Notes: generated from the letters alone by a model not told the origin. A stretch of DNA of 64,000 nt from Helicobacter cholecystus (GCF_003364215.1 NZ_NXLU01000007.1:1-64000), one strand, 5' to 3'. Positions 43,980-55,515 are shown, counted from the first letter of the stretch. Program-made: numbers and translations.

Positions 43980-44740
43980 AAAGAATTGTCATAAAGATTG
44001 GAACTTCAAATCTTAGTGATGGGGAGAAAATTTGGATAGAGGCTATTGAGCGCATTGCCCAAAGTATTGCAAGACTCTCTAAAAAATTTGAAATTATCCT
44101 TGTAACCTCTGGTGCTGTGGCGAGTGGTTACACTAAACTTAGGCTTGATAAAAGTAAGATTGCCTCTAAACAGGCTTTAGCAAGTATTGGACAGCCTCTA
44201 TTGCTTGAAACTTATCGTAAAGTTTTTGAAAAATATTCTATTCTTAATGCTCAGATTTTACTTTGTGGACATGATTTTGATTCACGAAGTTGCACACAAA
44301 ATGCAAAGGATACAATTGAAATTTTACTCTCAAATAAAGTTTTGCCTATTATTAATGAAAATGATTCGCTTGCAACAGCAGAACTTAAGTTTGGGGACAA
44401 TGATCGTTTAAGTGCTCATGTGGCTTACTATTTTGATGCAGATTTATTAGTGATTTTAAGTGATATTGATGGGTATTATGATAAAAATCCCCATCAATAT
44501 TCTGATGCAAAATTGATTAAAACAATGAGTTTTATCCCAGAAGAAAATCTTAAAACCAATTATGATCCCCATGGACATTTTGCTACGGGTGGAATTGTCA
44601 CTAAATTGATTGCAGCAGATTTTTTAATTCAAAGAGGAAAGAGAATGTTTCTTTGCAATGGACAAAAGCTAGAGATACTTGAGAGACTTCTTTTAGAGGG
44701 GATTCAAGAGAGTGGGACAATCTTTGGGGAACAGAAATGA
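43976..44740 (+). CDS. proB: Glutamate 5-kinase
   Basis: ProB (254 aa) phosphorylates glutamate in the first step of proline synthesis. The start [14 protein letters not shown], then [19 protein letters not shown] and [11 protein letters not shown] are typical of the amino-acid kinase fold. The C-terminal PUA domain of E. coli ProB is absent, as in other Campylobacterales. Start and stop both overlap neighbours (ATGA). Confidence 0.95.
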   Translation: MKRIVIKIGTSNLSDGEKIWIEAIERIAQSIARLSKKFEIILVTSGAVASGYTKLRLDKSKIASKQALASIGQPLLLETYRKVFEKYSILNAQILLCGHDFDSRSCTQNAKDTIEILLSNKVLPIINENDSLATAELKFGDNDRLSAHVAYYFDADLLVILSDIDGYYDKNPHQYSDAKLIKTMSFIPEENLKTNYDPHGHFATGGIVTKLIAADFLIQRGKRMFLCNGQKLEILERLLLEGIQESGTIFGEQK

Positions 44741-45636
44741 AAATTGCCTTTTTTGGGACTCCATTTTTTGCACGAGTTATTTTGCAACAAGTATCTGAAG
44801 TGTATGAAGTTGTTGCAGTCATTACTCAACCTGATAAACCCTTTGGTAGAAAGCAAGAACTTAAACCCTCGCAAGTTAAAGAATTTGCGCTTCATAAAAA
44901 TTTTCCACTTTTTCAGCCTGAAAAACTTGAGAACACACTTTTACAAAAGCTTGAAATCCTTGGTGCAGAAGTATTTGTGGTTGTAGCTTTTGGACAGTTT
45001 TTTCCTCCAAGTTTTTTAAATGCAAAATTATGTTTAAATGTTCATGCCTCTCTTCTCCCCCTGCTCAGAGGTGCCTCTCCTTTACAGGAAATGATTTTAG
45101 AGGATAAAAAAAATTTTGGAGTGAGTGTGATGAAGATGGATGAAGGAATGGATAGCGGTGATATTATGGCACTGAGCTACTTGCTTTCTTCTTGCAATCT
45201 TCCTTTAGAGGTTCTTTTAGAGCAAATGGCAAAACTGGGAGGAAAATTATTGCTTAAAACTTTAGATAAGCTTAAAGAGATTGAGCCAATGAGACAAATT
45301 CATTGTGATGCAAGTTATTGTAAAAAAATCAAAAAAGAAGAGGGGCGTGTGGATTTTTCTAGCGGAAAGATCATTGTCAATAAGCTTTTGGCTTTTAGTC
45401 TATGGCCTAGCGTTTTTCTTGCAAATGGATTAAAAATTATTCGGGCAGAATTTATTTACTCTTCTTGTATGCAAGAAGTTGGAAGAATCGAAGAAATCGG
45501 ACAAGAGGAGGTGAGAGTGGCTTGTGGAGATGGTATTTTAAAACTTTTTGAAGTTCAACCTCCCTCAAAGCAAAAAATGAAAGCACTAGATTATGTAAGA
45601 GGTAAAAGATTGGGGGTTGGAGAGGTGTTTTGCTAA
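44737..45636 (+). CDS. fmt: Methionyl-tRNA formyltransferase
   Basis: Fmt (299 aa) formylates initiator Met-tRNA using 10-formyl-THF. The start [15 protein letters not shown] and the catalytic segment NVHASLLPLLRGASPLQ (Asn, His) and MDEGMDSGDI are present, with a C-terminal tRNA-binding domain (about 205-299). It overlaps proB and birA. Confidence 0.96.
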   Translation: MKIAFFGTPFFARVILQQVSEVYEVVAVITQPDKPFGRKQELKPSQVKEFALHKNFPLFQPEKLENTLLQKLEILGAEVFVVVAFGQFFPPSFLNAKLCLNVHASLLPLLRGASPLQEMILEDKKNFGVSVMKMDEGMDSGDIMALSYLLSSCNLPLEVLLEQMAKLGGKLLLKTLDKLKEIEPMRQIHCDASYCKKIKKEEGRVDFSSGKIIVNKLLAFSLWPSVFLANGLKIIRAEFIYSSCMQEVGRIEEIGQEEVRVACGDGILKLFEVQPPSKQKMKALDYVRGKRLGVGEVFC

Positions 45637-46277
45637 GATTTTTTGTTTTTGAAGAAATTCATTCAACTCAAGATTATGCACTGACTTTGCTTAAAAGTGA
45701 GCATCCCCCAAAACTTCCAATTTGTGTAATGGCAAACTCTCAAACCCAAGGTAGGGGAAGTCGAGGAAATGCTTGGGATAGAGTAGAGAGAGCATTGCTT
45801 TTTTCCTTTGCATTTAAAAAGAAGGACCTGCCTAAAGATTTACCTATCCAATCTCTTTCTTTATACTTAGGGGAAGTTATGGAGGAATTTTTACTTGATA
45901 AGGGATCAAAATCTATATGGCTAAAATGGCCAAATGATTTGTATATAAGAGAGAAAAAAATTGGTGGGATCTTGACGCAGTGTGTGGGAGAAAACTGTAT
46001 TTGTGGAATTGGAATTAATCTTGAAAGTCAAACATATGCGCAACTTGACTTGCATATTTTAGAGACGCAAAAACAGCCCTTTGTGCAAGAATTTTTAGAA
46101 TTTTTATTCAGCTTTCCAACTTGGAAGGAAATTTTCAGTAAATACAAGTTAAAATTTCACAAGAATTTCTCATATTATTTTCATCATCACAATCAAAAAA
46201 TTTCTTTTAGAGATGCTGTTTTATGTGAGGATGGTGCAATTATGATTGATAATCAAAAAATTTATTCTCTAAGGTAG
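45630..46277 (+). CDS. birA: Biotin-[acetyl-CoA-carboxylase] ligase (short, no HTH)
   Basis: This 215-aa enzyme attaches biotin to the carboxyl carrier protein. The biotinyl-AMP loop GRGSRGNAW (about residues 37-45) and KWPNDLYIREKKIGGIL are present. The N-terminal DNA-binding domain of E. coli BirA is missing, so it is a ligase without repressor function. The start is TTG at 45630, overlapping the fmt stop by 7 bases. Confidence 0.92.
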   Translation: MLRFFVFEEIHSTQDYALTLLKSEHPPKLPICVMANSQTQGRGSRGNAWDRVERALLFSFAFKKKDLPKDLPIQSLSLYLGEVMEEFLLDKGSKSIWLKWPNDLYIREKKIGGILTQCVGENCICGIGINLESQTYAQLDLHILETQKQPFVQEFLEFLFSFPTWKEIFSKYKLKFHKNFSYYFHHHNQKISFRDAVLCEDGAIMIDNQKIYSLR

Positions 46278-46281
46278 GATT

Positions 46282-47079
46282 ATGTGTGAAGTTATTGCAA
46301 TTGCCAATCAAAAGGGAGGAGTAGGGAAAACAACAACAGCAGTCAATCTTTCTGCTTCCTTGGCTAATGCAAAAAAGAGAGTTTTGCTTATTGATTTTGA
46401 TCCGCAAGCAAATGCAACAACAAGCCTTGGTTTAAGAAGAAATGAAATTGAATTTGATATTTATCATGTTCTTGTGGGAAGTAAAAAACTTCATGAAGTG
46501 ATTCAAAAAACAGATATGCCTACACTTTTTATTGCACCTTCAAATATTGGTCTTGTCGGGATTGAAAAAGAGTTTTACAATAAACGAGGATCAGGAAGAG
46601 AATTGTTATTGAAAAAAAAGATTGAAGAGGTGAGGAGTCAATATGATTTTATTGTTATAGATTCTCCACCAGCACTTGGACCTCTTACAATTAATGCCTT
46701 AAGTGCTGCAAATTCTGTGATTATCCCTATTCAGTGTGAATTTTTTGCTTTAGAAGGATTGGCACAACTCTTAAGCACAATTAAATTGCTTAAAGATTCG
46801 AGTAATCCAGATTTAGTGATTCGAGGTTTTTTGCCCACAATGTATTCCTTGCAAAATAATCTTTCAAAGCAAGTCTTGGCTGATTTAACACAACATTTTG
46901 ATCAATCATTGTTTAAAAAAGGAAAAACTCACATTTTGGTTCCAAGAAGTGTTAAGCTTGCAGAATCGCCAAGCTTTGGTAAGCCTATTTTACTTTATGA
47001 TTATCGCTCAAATGGAAGTATTGCTTATCAAGATTTAGCAAAAGCAATTCTCAAAGGAGTGGGCAGTGGCAAAGCATAA
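46282..47079 (+). CDS. parA: Chromosome-partitioning ATPase ParA/Soj
   Basis: ParA (265 aa) is the Walker-type ATPase that moves the ParB-parS complex. The deviant Walker A motif is KGGVGKTTT (about residues 11-19), followed by IDFDPQANAT and VIDSPPALG. It overlaps parB by 14 bases. Confidence 0.96.
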   Translation: MCEVIAIANQKGGVGKTTTAVNLSASLANAKKRVLLIDFDPQANATTSLGLRRNEIEFDIYHVLVGSKKLHEVIQKTDMPTLFIAPSNIGLVGIEKEFYNKRGSGRELLLKKKIEEVRSQYDFIVIDSPPALGPLTINALSAANSVIIPIQCEFFALEGLAQLLSTIKLLKDSSNPDLVIRGFLPTMYSLQNNLSKQVLADLTQHFDQSLFKKGKTHILVPRSVKLAESPSFGKPILLYDYRSNGSIAYQDLAKAILKGVGSGKA

Positions 47080-47920
47080 GAAAATGGCATTAGGTAGAGG
47101 ATTGGGTGAGATTTTAGGAGAGGTCAAAGAAGCCTATGAGAAAAGTATAGGAGATGAAAGAGAAAGTGTAATTGAGCTTGATATTCACTCTATTGTCCCC
47201 AATCCTTATCAACCTAGAAAACAATTTGATGATGCGAGTTTAGAGGATTTGGCAAATTCCATTAAAGAATATGGACTCTTGCAACCTATTTTAGTTTATA
47301 AAGATGCTCATAAGTATGTTTTAATTGCAGGAGAGCGAAGATTAAGAGCAAGCAAAAGTCTTGGTCTTACAAAGATTAAAGCCATTGTTGCAGATATTGA
47401 CCCTTCTCTTTTGCGTGAAGTTGCATTGATTGAGAATATTCAGCGAGAGGATCTCAATCCTATTGATCTTGCTTATGCCTATCAAGAATTGATTAATATT
47501 TATAGTCTCACTCATGAAGAATTAGCAGAGCGTCTTCAAAAATCAAGAGCACAAATTACCAACACTTTAAGATTACTCAATCTTTGCAAAGATGTGCAAG
47601 AAATGATCATTCAGGGAAAGATTGCTCAAGGACATGCAAAGGTATTGATCTCACTTGATGAAGAGAATCAAAAAAAAATTGCTCATTCTATCGTGGGGCA
47701 AAATCTTTCTGTACGCGATGTTGAGGCAATGATTAAAAATATTAAAACATCTAAAGAAAAGCAGAACAAAAAAGAAATCACCAATCCTTCACAAGAAAGT
47801 TTGGAGCTTAAGAATTTATTAGAAAAAAATAAATTAAATTTTTCACTCAATGATAGAAGACTTACTATTCACTTTAAGAGTCAAGAAGAGATTAAAACAC
47901 TCCTAAAATTGATAAAGTAG
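47066..47920 (+). CDS. parB: Chromosome-partitioning protein ParB/Spo0J
   Basis: ParB (284 aa) has a conserved N-terminal CTPase/ParB domain (PNPYQPRKQFDDASLEDLAN, AGERRLRA), a central HTH (LTHEELAERLQKSRAQITNT) and a C-terminal dimerisation domain. The GTG at 47066 follows AAAGGAG. A tract of nine A residues lies at 47670-47678. No parS site was identified in the window by eye. Confidence 0.95.
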   Translation: MAKHKKMALGRGLGEILGEVKEAYEKSIGDERESVIELDIHSIVPNPYQPRKQFDDASLEDLANSIKEYGLLQPILVYKDAHKYVLIAGERRLRASKSLGLTKIKAIVADIDPSLLREVALIENIQREDLNPIDLAYAYQELINIYSLTHEELAERLQKSRAQITNTLRLLNLCKDVQEMIIQGKIAQGHAKVLISLDEENQKKIAHSIVGQNLSVRDVEAMIKNIKTSKEKQNKKEITNPSQESLELKNLLEKNKLNFSLNDRRLTIHFKSQEEIKTLLKLIK

Positions 47921-47951
47921 GGCTAATCTCTCTCTTTTTTAGATATTATTT

Positions 47952-47957
47952 TATAAT
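47952..47957 (+). promoter_or_regulatory. -10 box for the ATP synthase operon
   Basis: A perfect TATAAT lies in T/A-rich sequence 28 bases before the TTG start of the b'-subunit gene, in the longest intergenic gap (64 bases) of the parB-atp region. A separate promoter for the atp genes would let them be expressed apart from the upstream genes. Confidence 0.6.
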
Positions 47958-47984
47958 GTATATTTCAAAGGATAGGAGTAGGAA

Positions 47985-48422
47985 TTGAGTTTAGATTTAA
48001 ATCCATTTTTGATGCTATTGGTCTTTGTTACCTTTTTGCTACTCATTTTTATTCTTAATATTTGGCTTTATCGCCCAATGTTAGCATTTATGCAACAAAG
48101 AGAGCGTCTTTTGGGTGAAAACGCACAAGGGATTGAGGAGAAAAAAGCGGAAATACAAAGGTTAAAAGCCCAAATTGAGCAAGTACTCATGGAAGCAAAA
48201 GATGAAGCTAAACAAATCAGAGATCTTGCTACAAGTCAAGCACAAGCCCTTTATGATGAGAAGTTTGAAAAAACAAAAGCAGAACTTGATTTGCGTTATT
48301 TGACTTCTCTTAATGAACTTAAGGAAAAACAAGTTGTCATTCGTTCGGAACTTGAGAAAACCCAAAATGCACTTAATACAGAAGTTAAAGTAAAATTTAC
48401 ATCACTAGGAGAGATTCAATGA
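47985..48422 (+). CDS. atpF': ATP synthase Fo subunit b' (AtpF')
   Basis: The 145-aa protein has one N-terminal membrane helix (about residues 6-28) followed by a long charged helix (coiled coil), as in the peripheral stalk. Together with the next gene it gives a heterodimeric b/b' stalk, the arrangement known in Campylobacterales. The start is TTG at 47985, after AGGAG. Confidence 0.9.
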   Translation: MSLDLNPFLMLLVFVTFLLLIFILNIWLYRPMLAFMQQRERLLGENAQGIEEKKAEIQRLKAQIEQVLMEAKDEAKQIRDLATSQAQALYDEKFEKTKAELDLRYLTSLNELKEKQVVIRSELEKTQNALNTEVKVKFTSLGEIQ

Positions 48423-48928
48423 GTAAAGTTTTACTACTGGTGGGAATATTGAGTATTGGACTTTTTGGATCTGAAGTTTCTTTTACACAAAGTGATTTTA
48501 TAGAGAGATTGATTAATTTTATTATTTTCTTTTTGATCCTTTGGTATTTTGGTTCTTCAAGAATTAAACAAATTTTTATCAATCGAAGAGAGAGAATCTC
48601 TGAGGAATTTAATCGTACTCAAGAAGAAGAGCAGCATGTCAAAAGAGAAAGAGAAAAAATAAAAAAATCTCTTGAGGATGCAAAAAATAAAGCAGCAGAA
48701 ATCATTGCTTTAGCAAAAAAAGATTCTTATCTTATTTCTCAAAAGTATGAAGAAAAATTAGATAAGGATATCAAAATGGTTGTTGCTGCAAATGAAGAAA
48801 AACTTCAACAAGTTGAACGTTCAATCATTCAAGAAGAAGTTAAAAGAAGTCTAGATTGTATTTGTAAGGACTTAAAGCATGATGATGAATATTATGCTCG
48901 AGTCATTGCTAAAGGAATAGAATTATGA
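48419..48928 (+). CDS. atpF: ATP synthase Fo subunit b (AtpF) with signal-like N-terminus
   Basis: The 169-aa peripheral-stalk subunit has a signal-peptide-like start (SKVLLLVGILSIGLFGSEVS), then the membrane helix (LINFIIFFLILWYFGSS) and a charged coiled coil. The extra N-terminal hydrophobic segment is unusual compared with E. coli AtpF and is probably cleaved. It overlaps its neighbours by 4 bases on both sides. Confidence 0.92.
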   Translation: MSKVLLLVGILSIGLFGSEVSFTQSDFIERLINFIIFFLILWYFGSSRIKQIFINRRERISEEFNRTQEEEQHVKREREKIKKSLEDAKNKAAEIIALAKKDSYLISQKYEEKLDKDIKMVVAANEEKLQQVERSIIQEEVKRSLDCICKDLKHDDEYYARVIAKGIEL

Positions 48929-49467
48929 AAAATACTTTGAGTTTGAGATATGCACAAGCTTTTATTGAAGTATTGGGTGAAGAGAAGTGTAAAGAGTTGT
49001 TGCAAAAATATGAGGAGATCAAAGCATTATATGCTCAAGAAGATTTTATAGCCTTATTGCATAATCCTTTTATTCATTCTCAAAAAAAATCTCAAGTTGT
49101 TTTAGAAATTTTAAATATTGAAGCTAGGGAGGTGCATTCTGGAATTGAAGTTTTAAGTAATGCAGGGAGATTAAAGATATTGCCTAATGTCTTGAACAAA
49201 ATGATAGATATCTTTGCATCAAAACAACAGATTTATCAAGCAGTGCTTTATTCTCAAACAAAAACATCAGCATATTTGTTGGAAAAAATTAGCACTACTC
49301 TTTCATCAAAGGTCGGTGGAAAAGTTCAAATCGTTCAAAAACTATGGGAAAAAGATGGAATAAAATGCGTCATTGAGGATTTGGATTTAGAGATTTCTTT
49401 CTCTCAAAATGCATTCATCCAGCATCTTAAAGAATATATTTTAGACACATTTAAAAAAGGAGTATAA
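48925..49467 (+). CDS. atpH: ATP synthase F1 subunit delta
   Basis: AtpH (180 aa) links the peripheral stalk to F1. The N-terminal [15 protein letters not shown] and the central [10 protein letters not shown] are typical, and the gene lies in the expected place between atpF and atpA. The C-terminal domain is poorly conserved, as is usual. Confidence 0.93.
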   Translation: MKNTLSLRYAQAFIEVLGEEKCKELLQKYEEIKALYAQEDFIALLHNPFIHSQKKSQVVLEILNIEAREVHSGIEVLSNAGRLKILPNVLNKMIDIFASKQQIYQAVLYSQTKTSAYLLEKISTTLSSKVGGKVQIVQKLWEKDGIKCVIEDLDLEISFSQNAFIQHLKEYILDTFKKGV

Positions 49468-49468
49468 G

Positions 49469-50977
49469 TTGAAAATCAAAGCAGAAGAAATTAGCTCAAT
49501 TATCAAAGAGAAGATTAGCCATTTTCAAATGGATCTCAAAATCGATGAGGTGGGCAAAGTCCTAACATACGCTGATGGTGTTGCAAAGGTTTATGGTCTT
49601 AAAAATGTTATGTACTATGAGATGGTTGAGTTTGAAAGTGGAGACATTGGTCTAGCTTCTAGCTTAGAGGAAGATTTTGTTGGGGTTGTGGTTTTAGGGA
49701 ATGGAAAGAGTATTAAAGAGGGGATGAGTGTTAAGCGATTGCATCGTTTGATGAAAGTTCCTGTAGGTGAGTGTCTTGTGGGAAGAGTTCTTAATACCTT
49801 GGGTGAACCCATTGATGGAAAAGGTGCAATTGATACAAGAGAGTATCGTTTTGTTGAAGAAAAGGCACCTGGAATTATGGATAGGAAATCTGTTCATGAA
49901 CCACTTCAAACAGGCATTAAAGCAATTGATGCACTTGTACCTATCGGTCGAGGACAGAGGGAGCTTATTATTGGTGATAGACAGACTGGAAAGACTACAA
50001 TTGCAGTTGATACAATTATCAATCAAAAAGGACAAGATGTCATTTGCATCTATGTTGCAATTGGTCAAAAAGAATCAACAGTTGCACAAGTTGTCAGAAG
50101 ACTTGAAGAGCATGGGGCAATGGAGTATACAATCATAATCAATGCATCTGCTTCAGATTCTGCTGCTATGCAATTTTTAGCACCTTATACAGGTGTAACA
50201 ATGGGTGAATATTTTAGAGATAATGCAAAGCATGCATTGATTGTTTATGATGATTTAAGCAAGCATGCTATAGCATATCGTGAAATGTCACTCATTCTTA
50301 GAAGACCTCCAGGTCGTGAAGCATTTCCTGGAGATGTTTTCTATCTGCACTCAAGATTGCTTGAGCGTGCTGCAAAGGTAAGTGATGCTCTTGGAGCAGG
50401 TTCTCTTACGGCATTGCCTATCATTGAAACTCAAGCTGGAGATGTTTCAGCTTATATTCCAACAAATGTGATCTCAATTACTGATGGACAAATTTTTCTT
50501 GAAACAGATTTATTTTACTCAGGAATTCGTCCAGCTATCAATGTGGGACTTTCGGTTTCAAGGGTTGGAGGAGCTGCACAAATTAAGGCTACAAAACAAG
50601 TATCAGGTACTTTAAGACTTGATTTGGCTCAATATCGTGAACTTCAAGCATTTGCACAGTTTGCATCAAATCTTGATGAGACAAGTAAGAAACAGCTTGA
50701 GAGAGGACAAAGAATGGTTGAAGTACTTAAACAACCTCCTTATTCTCCACTTCCAATACAGAAGCAAATTGTCATTATTTATGCTGGTGCTAACGGATAT
50801 CTTGATGATATTAGTGTTTCTCAAATTACACAATTTGAAACAGAGCTTTATGCATTTATTGAGGATAAATATCCTACAATTTTTACTGCAATTGCAGAGA
50901 AAAAAGCACTTGATGAGAGTATTCAATCCGAGCTTAAAAAAGCCCTAGAAGATTTTAAAATGTCATTTTTTAACTAA
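49469..50977 (+). CDS. atpA: ATP synthase F1 subunit alpha
   Basis: AtpA (502 aa) is the non-catalytic nucleotide-binding subunit. The Walker A motif [11 protein letters not shown] and the alpha-specific [20 protein letters not shown]-type segment (here [20 protein letters not shown]) are present. The start is TTG at 49469, with AAGGAG eight bases upstream. Confidence 0.98.
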   Translation: MKIKAEEISSIIKEKISHFQMDLKIDEVGKVLTYADGVAKVYGLKNVMYYEMVEFESGDIGLASSLEEDFVGVVVLGNGKSIKEGMSVKRLHRLMKVPVGECLVGRVLNTLGEPIDGKGAIDTREYRFVEEKAPGIMDRKSVHEPLQTGIKAIDALVPIGRGQRELIIGDRQTGKTTIAVDTIINQKGQDVICIYVAIGQKESTVAQVVRRLEEHGAMEYTIIINASASDSAAMQFLAPYTGVTMGEYFRDNAKHALIVYDDLSKHAIAYREMSLILRRPPGREAFPGDVFYLHSRLLERAAKVSDALGAGSLTALPIIETQAGDVSAYIPTNVISITDGQIFLETDLFYSGIRPAINVGLSVSRVGGAAQIKATKQVSGTLRLDLAQYRELQAFAQFASNLDETSKKQLERGQRMVEVLKQPPYSPLPIQKQIVIIYAGANGYLDDISVSQITQFETELYAFIEDKYPTIFTAIAEKKALDESIQSELKKALEDFKMSFFN

Positions 50978-50989
50978 GGAAACGAGCAG

Positions 50990-51886
50990 ATGGGAGGGAA
51001 TCTAAAGGAGATTCGCAGAAAGATTGGGAGTGTTCAAAATACTCAAAAAACCACTAGAGCTATGAAACTTGTTTCTGCTTCTAAGCTTAAAAAAGCTGAA
51101 GAGGTTGCTAAACAAGCAAGAGTATTTGCTACAAAGCTCTCTGAAGTGTTTGAAGAAATTGTTCAAAGAGTTGCAAATGTGGGTTTTGAGAATCTGAATA
51201 TCCCAATCTTTCAAGCGTCTAAACAAAGAGAGGTTAAGGTTGTAGATATTATTTTTATTACTGCTGAAAAGGGCTTATGCGGTGCTTTTAATCAATCAGT
51301 CATCAAAGAAGTAATGACACTCATTAAGCATTATCAAAATAAAAATATTAAAGTCAGATTAAGGGGAATTGGAAAAAAGGGTATAAGTTTTTTTCAATTT
51401 AATCATATTCCTATTTTTGATGAGGCTAAAGATCTTTCATCAACCCCAGATTACAAGAAGGCTGTAGAATTTTTAAAAAAATCTGTTGATGATTTTATTC
51501 GCGGTGAAACTGATGAAGTTTTGATGATTCATAATGGATTTAAGAGTGTGATTTCTCAAGAAGTCAAAATTAAGAAGATTTTGCCCTTTATTGCACATAA
51601 GGATATCCAAGGTAAGGAATATTCTGTTTTGAGTGCTGATGTAGAAGATGAGCAAGAACAAATTTTGCAAGATCTTTCAGAGCAATATCTTAATTACAAT
51701 CTTTATTATGCACTCCTTGATTCTCTTGTTGCTGAGCATAGTGCAAGAGTTCAGGCAATGGAGGCTGCAACAAGCAATGCAGGAAATTTAGTAAGAAGTT
51801 TAACAATTTCATACAACAAAGCAAGACAAGAGGCGATTACAACAGAGCTTGTTGAGATCAATGCTGGTGTTGAAGCAATGAAGTAA
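50990..51886 (+). CDS. atpG: ATP synthase F1 subunit gamma
   Basis: AtpG (298 aa) is the central rotating shaft. The N-terminal helix LKEIRRKIGSVQNTQKTTRA and the C-terminal helix ARVQAMEAATSNAGN form its coiled coil. Spacing to atpA (12 bases) and atpD (15 bases) is normal. Confidence 0.98.
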   Translation: MGGNLKEIRRKIGSVQNTQKTTRAMKLVSASKLKKAEEVAKQARVFATKLSEVFEEIVQRVANVGFENLNIPIFQASKQREVKVVDIIFITAEKGLCGAFNQSVIKEVMTLIKHYQNKNIKVRLRGIGKKGISFFQFNHIPIFDEAKDLSSTPDYKKAVEFLKKSVDDFIRGETDEVLMIHNGFKSVISQEVKIKKILPFIAHKDIQGKEYSVLSADVEDEQEQILQDLSEQYLNYNLYYALLDSLVAEHSARVQAMEAATSNAGNLVRSLTISYNKARQEAITTELVEINAGVEAMK

Positions 51887-53308
<1,422 letters not shown>

Positions 53309-53318
53309 GGAATGATTG

Positions 53319-53699
53319 ATGGACAAGATTAGAGTGAGTATCGTAACTCCTGAGGGGTTGATTTTTGATGATCAAGTCAAGAGTGCTACCCTTCCTGGTG
53401 AGGCAGGTGAATTTGGCGTGCAATATGCTCATAGTGAATTGATGTCCTTGCTTAAAAGTGGGGTGATTGAGATTATTAAATGCAATGATGAAAAAGAATA
53501 TGTTGCAATTGATTGGGGATATGCAAAAGTTGATGGTAAGAGTGTGGATATTTTAGCAAATGGTGCAGTAGCTATTGGTTCTGGAAGCATTGCAACAACA
53601 TTGCAAAAAGCCAAAGATCTTTTAAGAAAGGCATCAAGTGATGAAGCATTTCTTGCAAGTGCAATGTATAAAATTGATTCTATGGCAAGGAGGACATAA
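53319..53699 (+). CDS. atpC: ATP synthase F1 subunit epsilon
   Basis: AtpC (126 aa) has the beta-sandwich domain (RVSIVTPEGLIFDDQVKSAT, LPGEAGEFGV) and a short C-terminal helical part. The ATG at 53319 is eight bases after AAGG; a TTG one codon earlier is possible. exbB follows after 5 bases, so the ATP synthase and Tol-Pal genes appear to be co-transcribed. Confidence 0.95.
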   Translation: MDKIRVSIVTPEGLIFDDQVKSATLPGEAGEFGVQYAHSELMSLLKSGVIEIIKCNDEKEYVAIDWGYAKVDGKSVDILANGAVAIGSGSIATTLQKAKDLLRKASSDEAFLASAMYKIDSMARRT

Positions 53700-53704
53700 A
53701 TCCA

Positions 53705-54295
53705 ATGTTGGAGTTAATTTTGAATTTTTTGCACAATAGTTCAACTATTAGCGTTATTGTATTGTGTTGGTTAGCATTTTATCTCTTCTTGACACTTTGG
53801 ACCTTTTTTTATCGTTTCTCACAATTGCTTAAAAGCAATAAAGAAGAAAACCAATCCCTTAATTCCTTGATTGCTGGTGATATTAAATTGCCTCAATCTA
53901 TGAATGCAATTAAGGGAATTTTACAAGATGAAGTGAACAAAGAAGTGATGCATATTTGGAAGCAAAAACTTCTCCAAGATTCTTCTAAGGGATTAACACT
54001 TTTGGCAATTGTTGCCTCAACAGCACCTTTTGTAGGTCTATTTGGAACTGTAGTTGAGATTTTAGAGGCTTTTTCTTATCTTGGTGGAGGAGAAGGTAAG
54101 GTTGCATTTGATACTGTTGCTCCAGTGATTTCAAAAGCTTTGATTGCAACTGCAGCAGGTATTTTAACAGCAATTCCTGCCTATAGTTTTCACCTTATCC
54201 TTAAAAGAAAATGCTATGAGCTTAATATTGTCTTACAGATGCAACTAGATTATTTACTTTCCAAGAAAGATTATTCTCAGCAATTAAGGTTTTAA
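53705..54295 (+). CDS. exbB: TolQ/ExbB-type proton channel protein
   Basis: This 196-aa inner-membrane protein has three helices (about residues 12-35, 95-120, 142-165). The MotA/TolQ/ExbB core is LLAIVASTAPFVGLFGTVVE and ALIATAAGILTAIPAYSF. Its position before exbD, a TolA-like gene, tolB and pal makes a TolQ role the most likely. Confidence 0.92.
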   Translation: MLELILNFLHNSSTISVIVLCWLAFYLFLTLWTFFYRFSQLLKSNKEENQSLNSLIAGDIKLPQSMNAIKGILQDEVNKEVMHIWKQKLLQDSSKGLTLLAIVASTAPFVGLFGTVVEILEAFSYLGGGEGKVAFDTVAPVISKALIATAAGILTAIPAYSFHLILKRKCYELNIVLQMQLDYLLSKKDYSQQLRF

Positions 54296-54297
54296 GA

Positions 54298-54687
54298 ATG
54301 CATGATTTTGATGAAACACCAGAGCTTAATATTACACCTTTAGTGGATATTATGCTTGTGCTTTTGGCAATTTTGATGGTCACAATTCCTACTGTTTCTT
54401 ACCGTGAAGATATTGCCTTACCGCAGGGGTCAAAAACAACAAAAGCTCAAGAAGAATCGATCATTGAAATTCAAGTCACTCAACTAAAAAAAATTCTTAT
54501 CCGTGGCAAAGAGTATGACTTCACCTCTTTTCCAGATAATTTCGCACTCTTTGCAAAAGAAATAAAAAAAACAACACCTGTTTATATTACTGCAGATAAA
54601 CATTTGATTTATGATGATGTGGTTTATATTCTCAAAAGTGTTAAAGAAGCAGGATTTAGTCGAGCCTCTCTTGTAACTAGTGGATAG
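54298..54687 (+). CDS. exbD: TolR/ExbD-type protein
   Basis: This 129-aa protein has one N-terminal helix with the conserved proton-carrying aspartate in NITPLVDIMLVLLAILMVT, followed by a periplasmic domain. It forms the force-generating complex with the TolQ/ExbB protein 2 bases upstream. Confidence 0.93.
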   Translation: MHDFDETPELNITPLVDIMLVLLAILMVTIPTVSYREDIALPQGSKTTKAQEESIIEIQVTQLKKILIRGKEYDFTSFPDNFALFAKEIKKTTPVYITADKHLIYDDVVYILKSVKEAGFSRASLVTSG

Positions 54688-54690
54688 TGT

Positions 54691-55515
54691 ATGAATAGAC
54701 GATTAATATGGAGTGCATTTTGTGCTGGCTTTTTAGAGCTATGTGTACTTTTGGGGTTGGTTTTTGCACTTTTGCCTAAATTTCAAGAAAAATACACTGC
54801 AAAAGATAAAACTCAAATTGAATTCATTCAAATTGATGAGCTTATTGCACAAGCCCCTCAAGCCAAGTCAAAGCAATCCCAGCCCAAAAAACAACCTGTG
54901 CCTCAAACAAAACCCAATCCCAAGCCCATGACCACGAAAGAAGAGATTAAGCCTAAAACTTCATCGCCTTTATCAAAATCATCACCTATTGTAGGAACTG
55001 ATGTAAAAAAGCTTTTTGAAAAGGTTGATCGTGATTTGTCACTTGTACAAGAAGAAGAAATTATTGAGGATTCTCGCCCAACTTTCTCTGCAAATAGTAT
55101 TCAAAGCAAGGAATACACTTATGAGAAAAATAATCAAGATATTCAAGAGGAAACCTCAAAGCTAAAAAATGTTTTAGAGCAAATATGGGAAAAAGAGCTT
55201 GAAGTTACAAGTCCTAGCCCACAAGATATGATTGAGGGAAAATATGATCAATGGTTTGCAGAAGTCAAAAAGATCTTGTATGCAAAGTGGAATAATCATT
55301 TTTATGAATCTGTGGCAATTGTTGTAAATATTAGTATTACTGATGAAGGTAAATTTTCTTATCGTATTATTACATACTCTAAAAATGCCTCTTATAACGC
55401 TTATATGGAAGGATTATTGCAATCTTTAACAAAAGAGAATTTTCCTCCCTATCCTAAGGGAAGAAGAGCAGATATTGAGGTCGTATTTAAAACAAAGGAG
55501 CAAAATAATGAATAG
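54691..55515 (+). CDS. tolA: TolA/TonB-like energy-transducing protein
   Basis: The 274-aa protein has one N-terminal membrane anchor (about residues 5-30), a Pro/Lys/Ser-rich periplasm-spanning region (about 50-110), an acidic helical part, and a C-terminal domain (about 180-270) resembling TonB-C, including GKFSYRIITYSKNASYNAYM. Context (between exbD and tolB) argues for TolA. Sequence alone does not separate TolA from TonB. Confidence 0.85.
   Translation: MNRRLIWSAFCAGFLELCVLLGLVFALLPKFQEKYTAKDKTQIEFIQIDELIAQAPQAKSKQSQPKKQPVPQTKPNPKPMTTKEEIKPKTSSPLSKSSPIVGTDVKKLFEKVDRDLSLVQEEEIIEDSRPTFSANSIQSKEYTYEKNNQDIQEETSKLKNVLEQIWEKELEVTSPSPQDMIEGKYDQWFAEVKKILYAKWNNHFYESVAIVVNISITDEGKFSYRIITYSKNASYNAYMEGLLQSLTKENFPPYPKGRRADIEVVFKTKEQNNE

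Noticed and set aside
47670-47678. A9 tract in parB as a phase-variation switch
   Set aside because: ParB is a core chromosome-segregation protein, and A8-A9 runs encoding Lys-Lys are common across this AT-rich window, so there is no reason to single it out.
46282-47920. Plasmid or prophage origin suggested by parA-parB
   Set aside because: They lie between birA and the atp genes exactly as in the C. jejuni chromosome and are the chromosomal pair.
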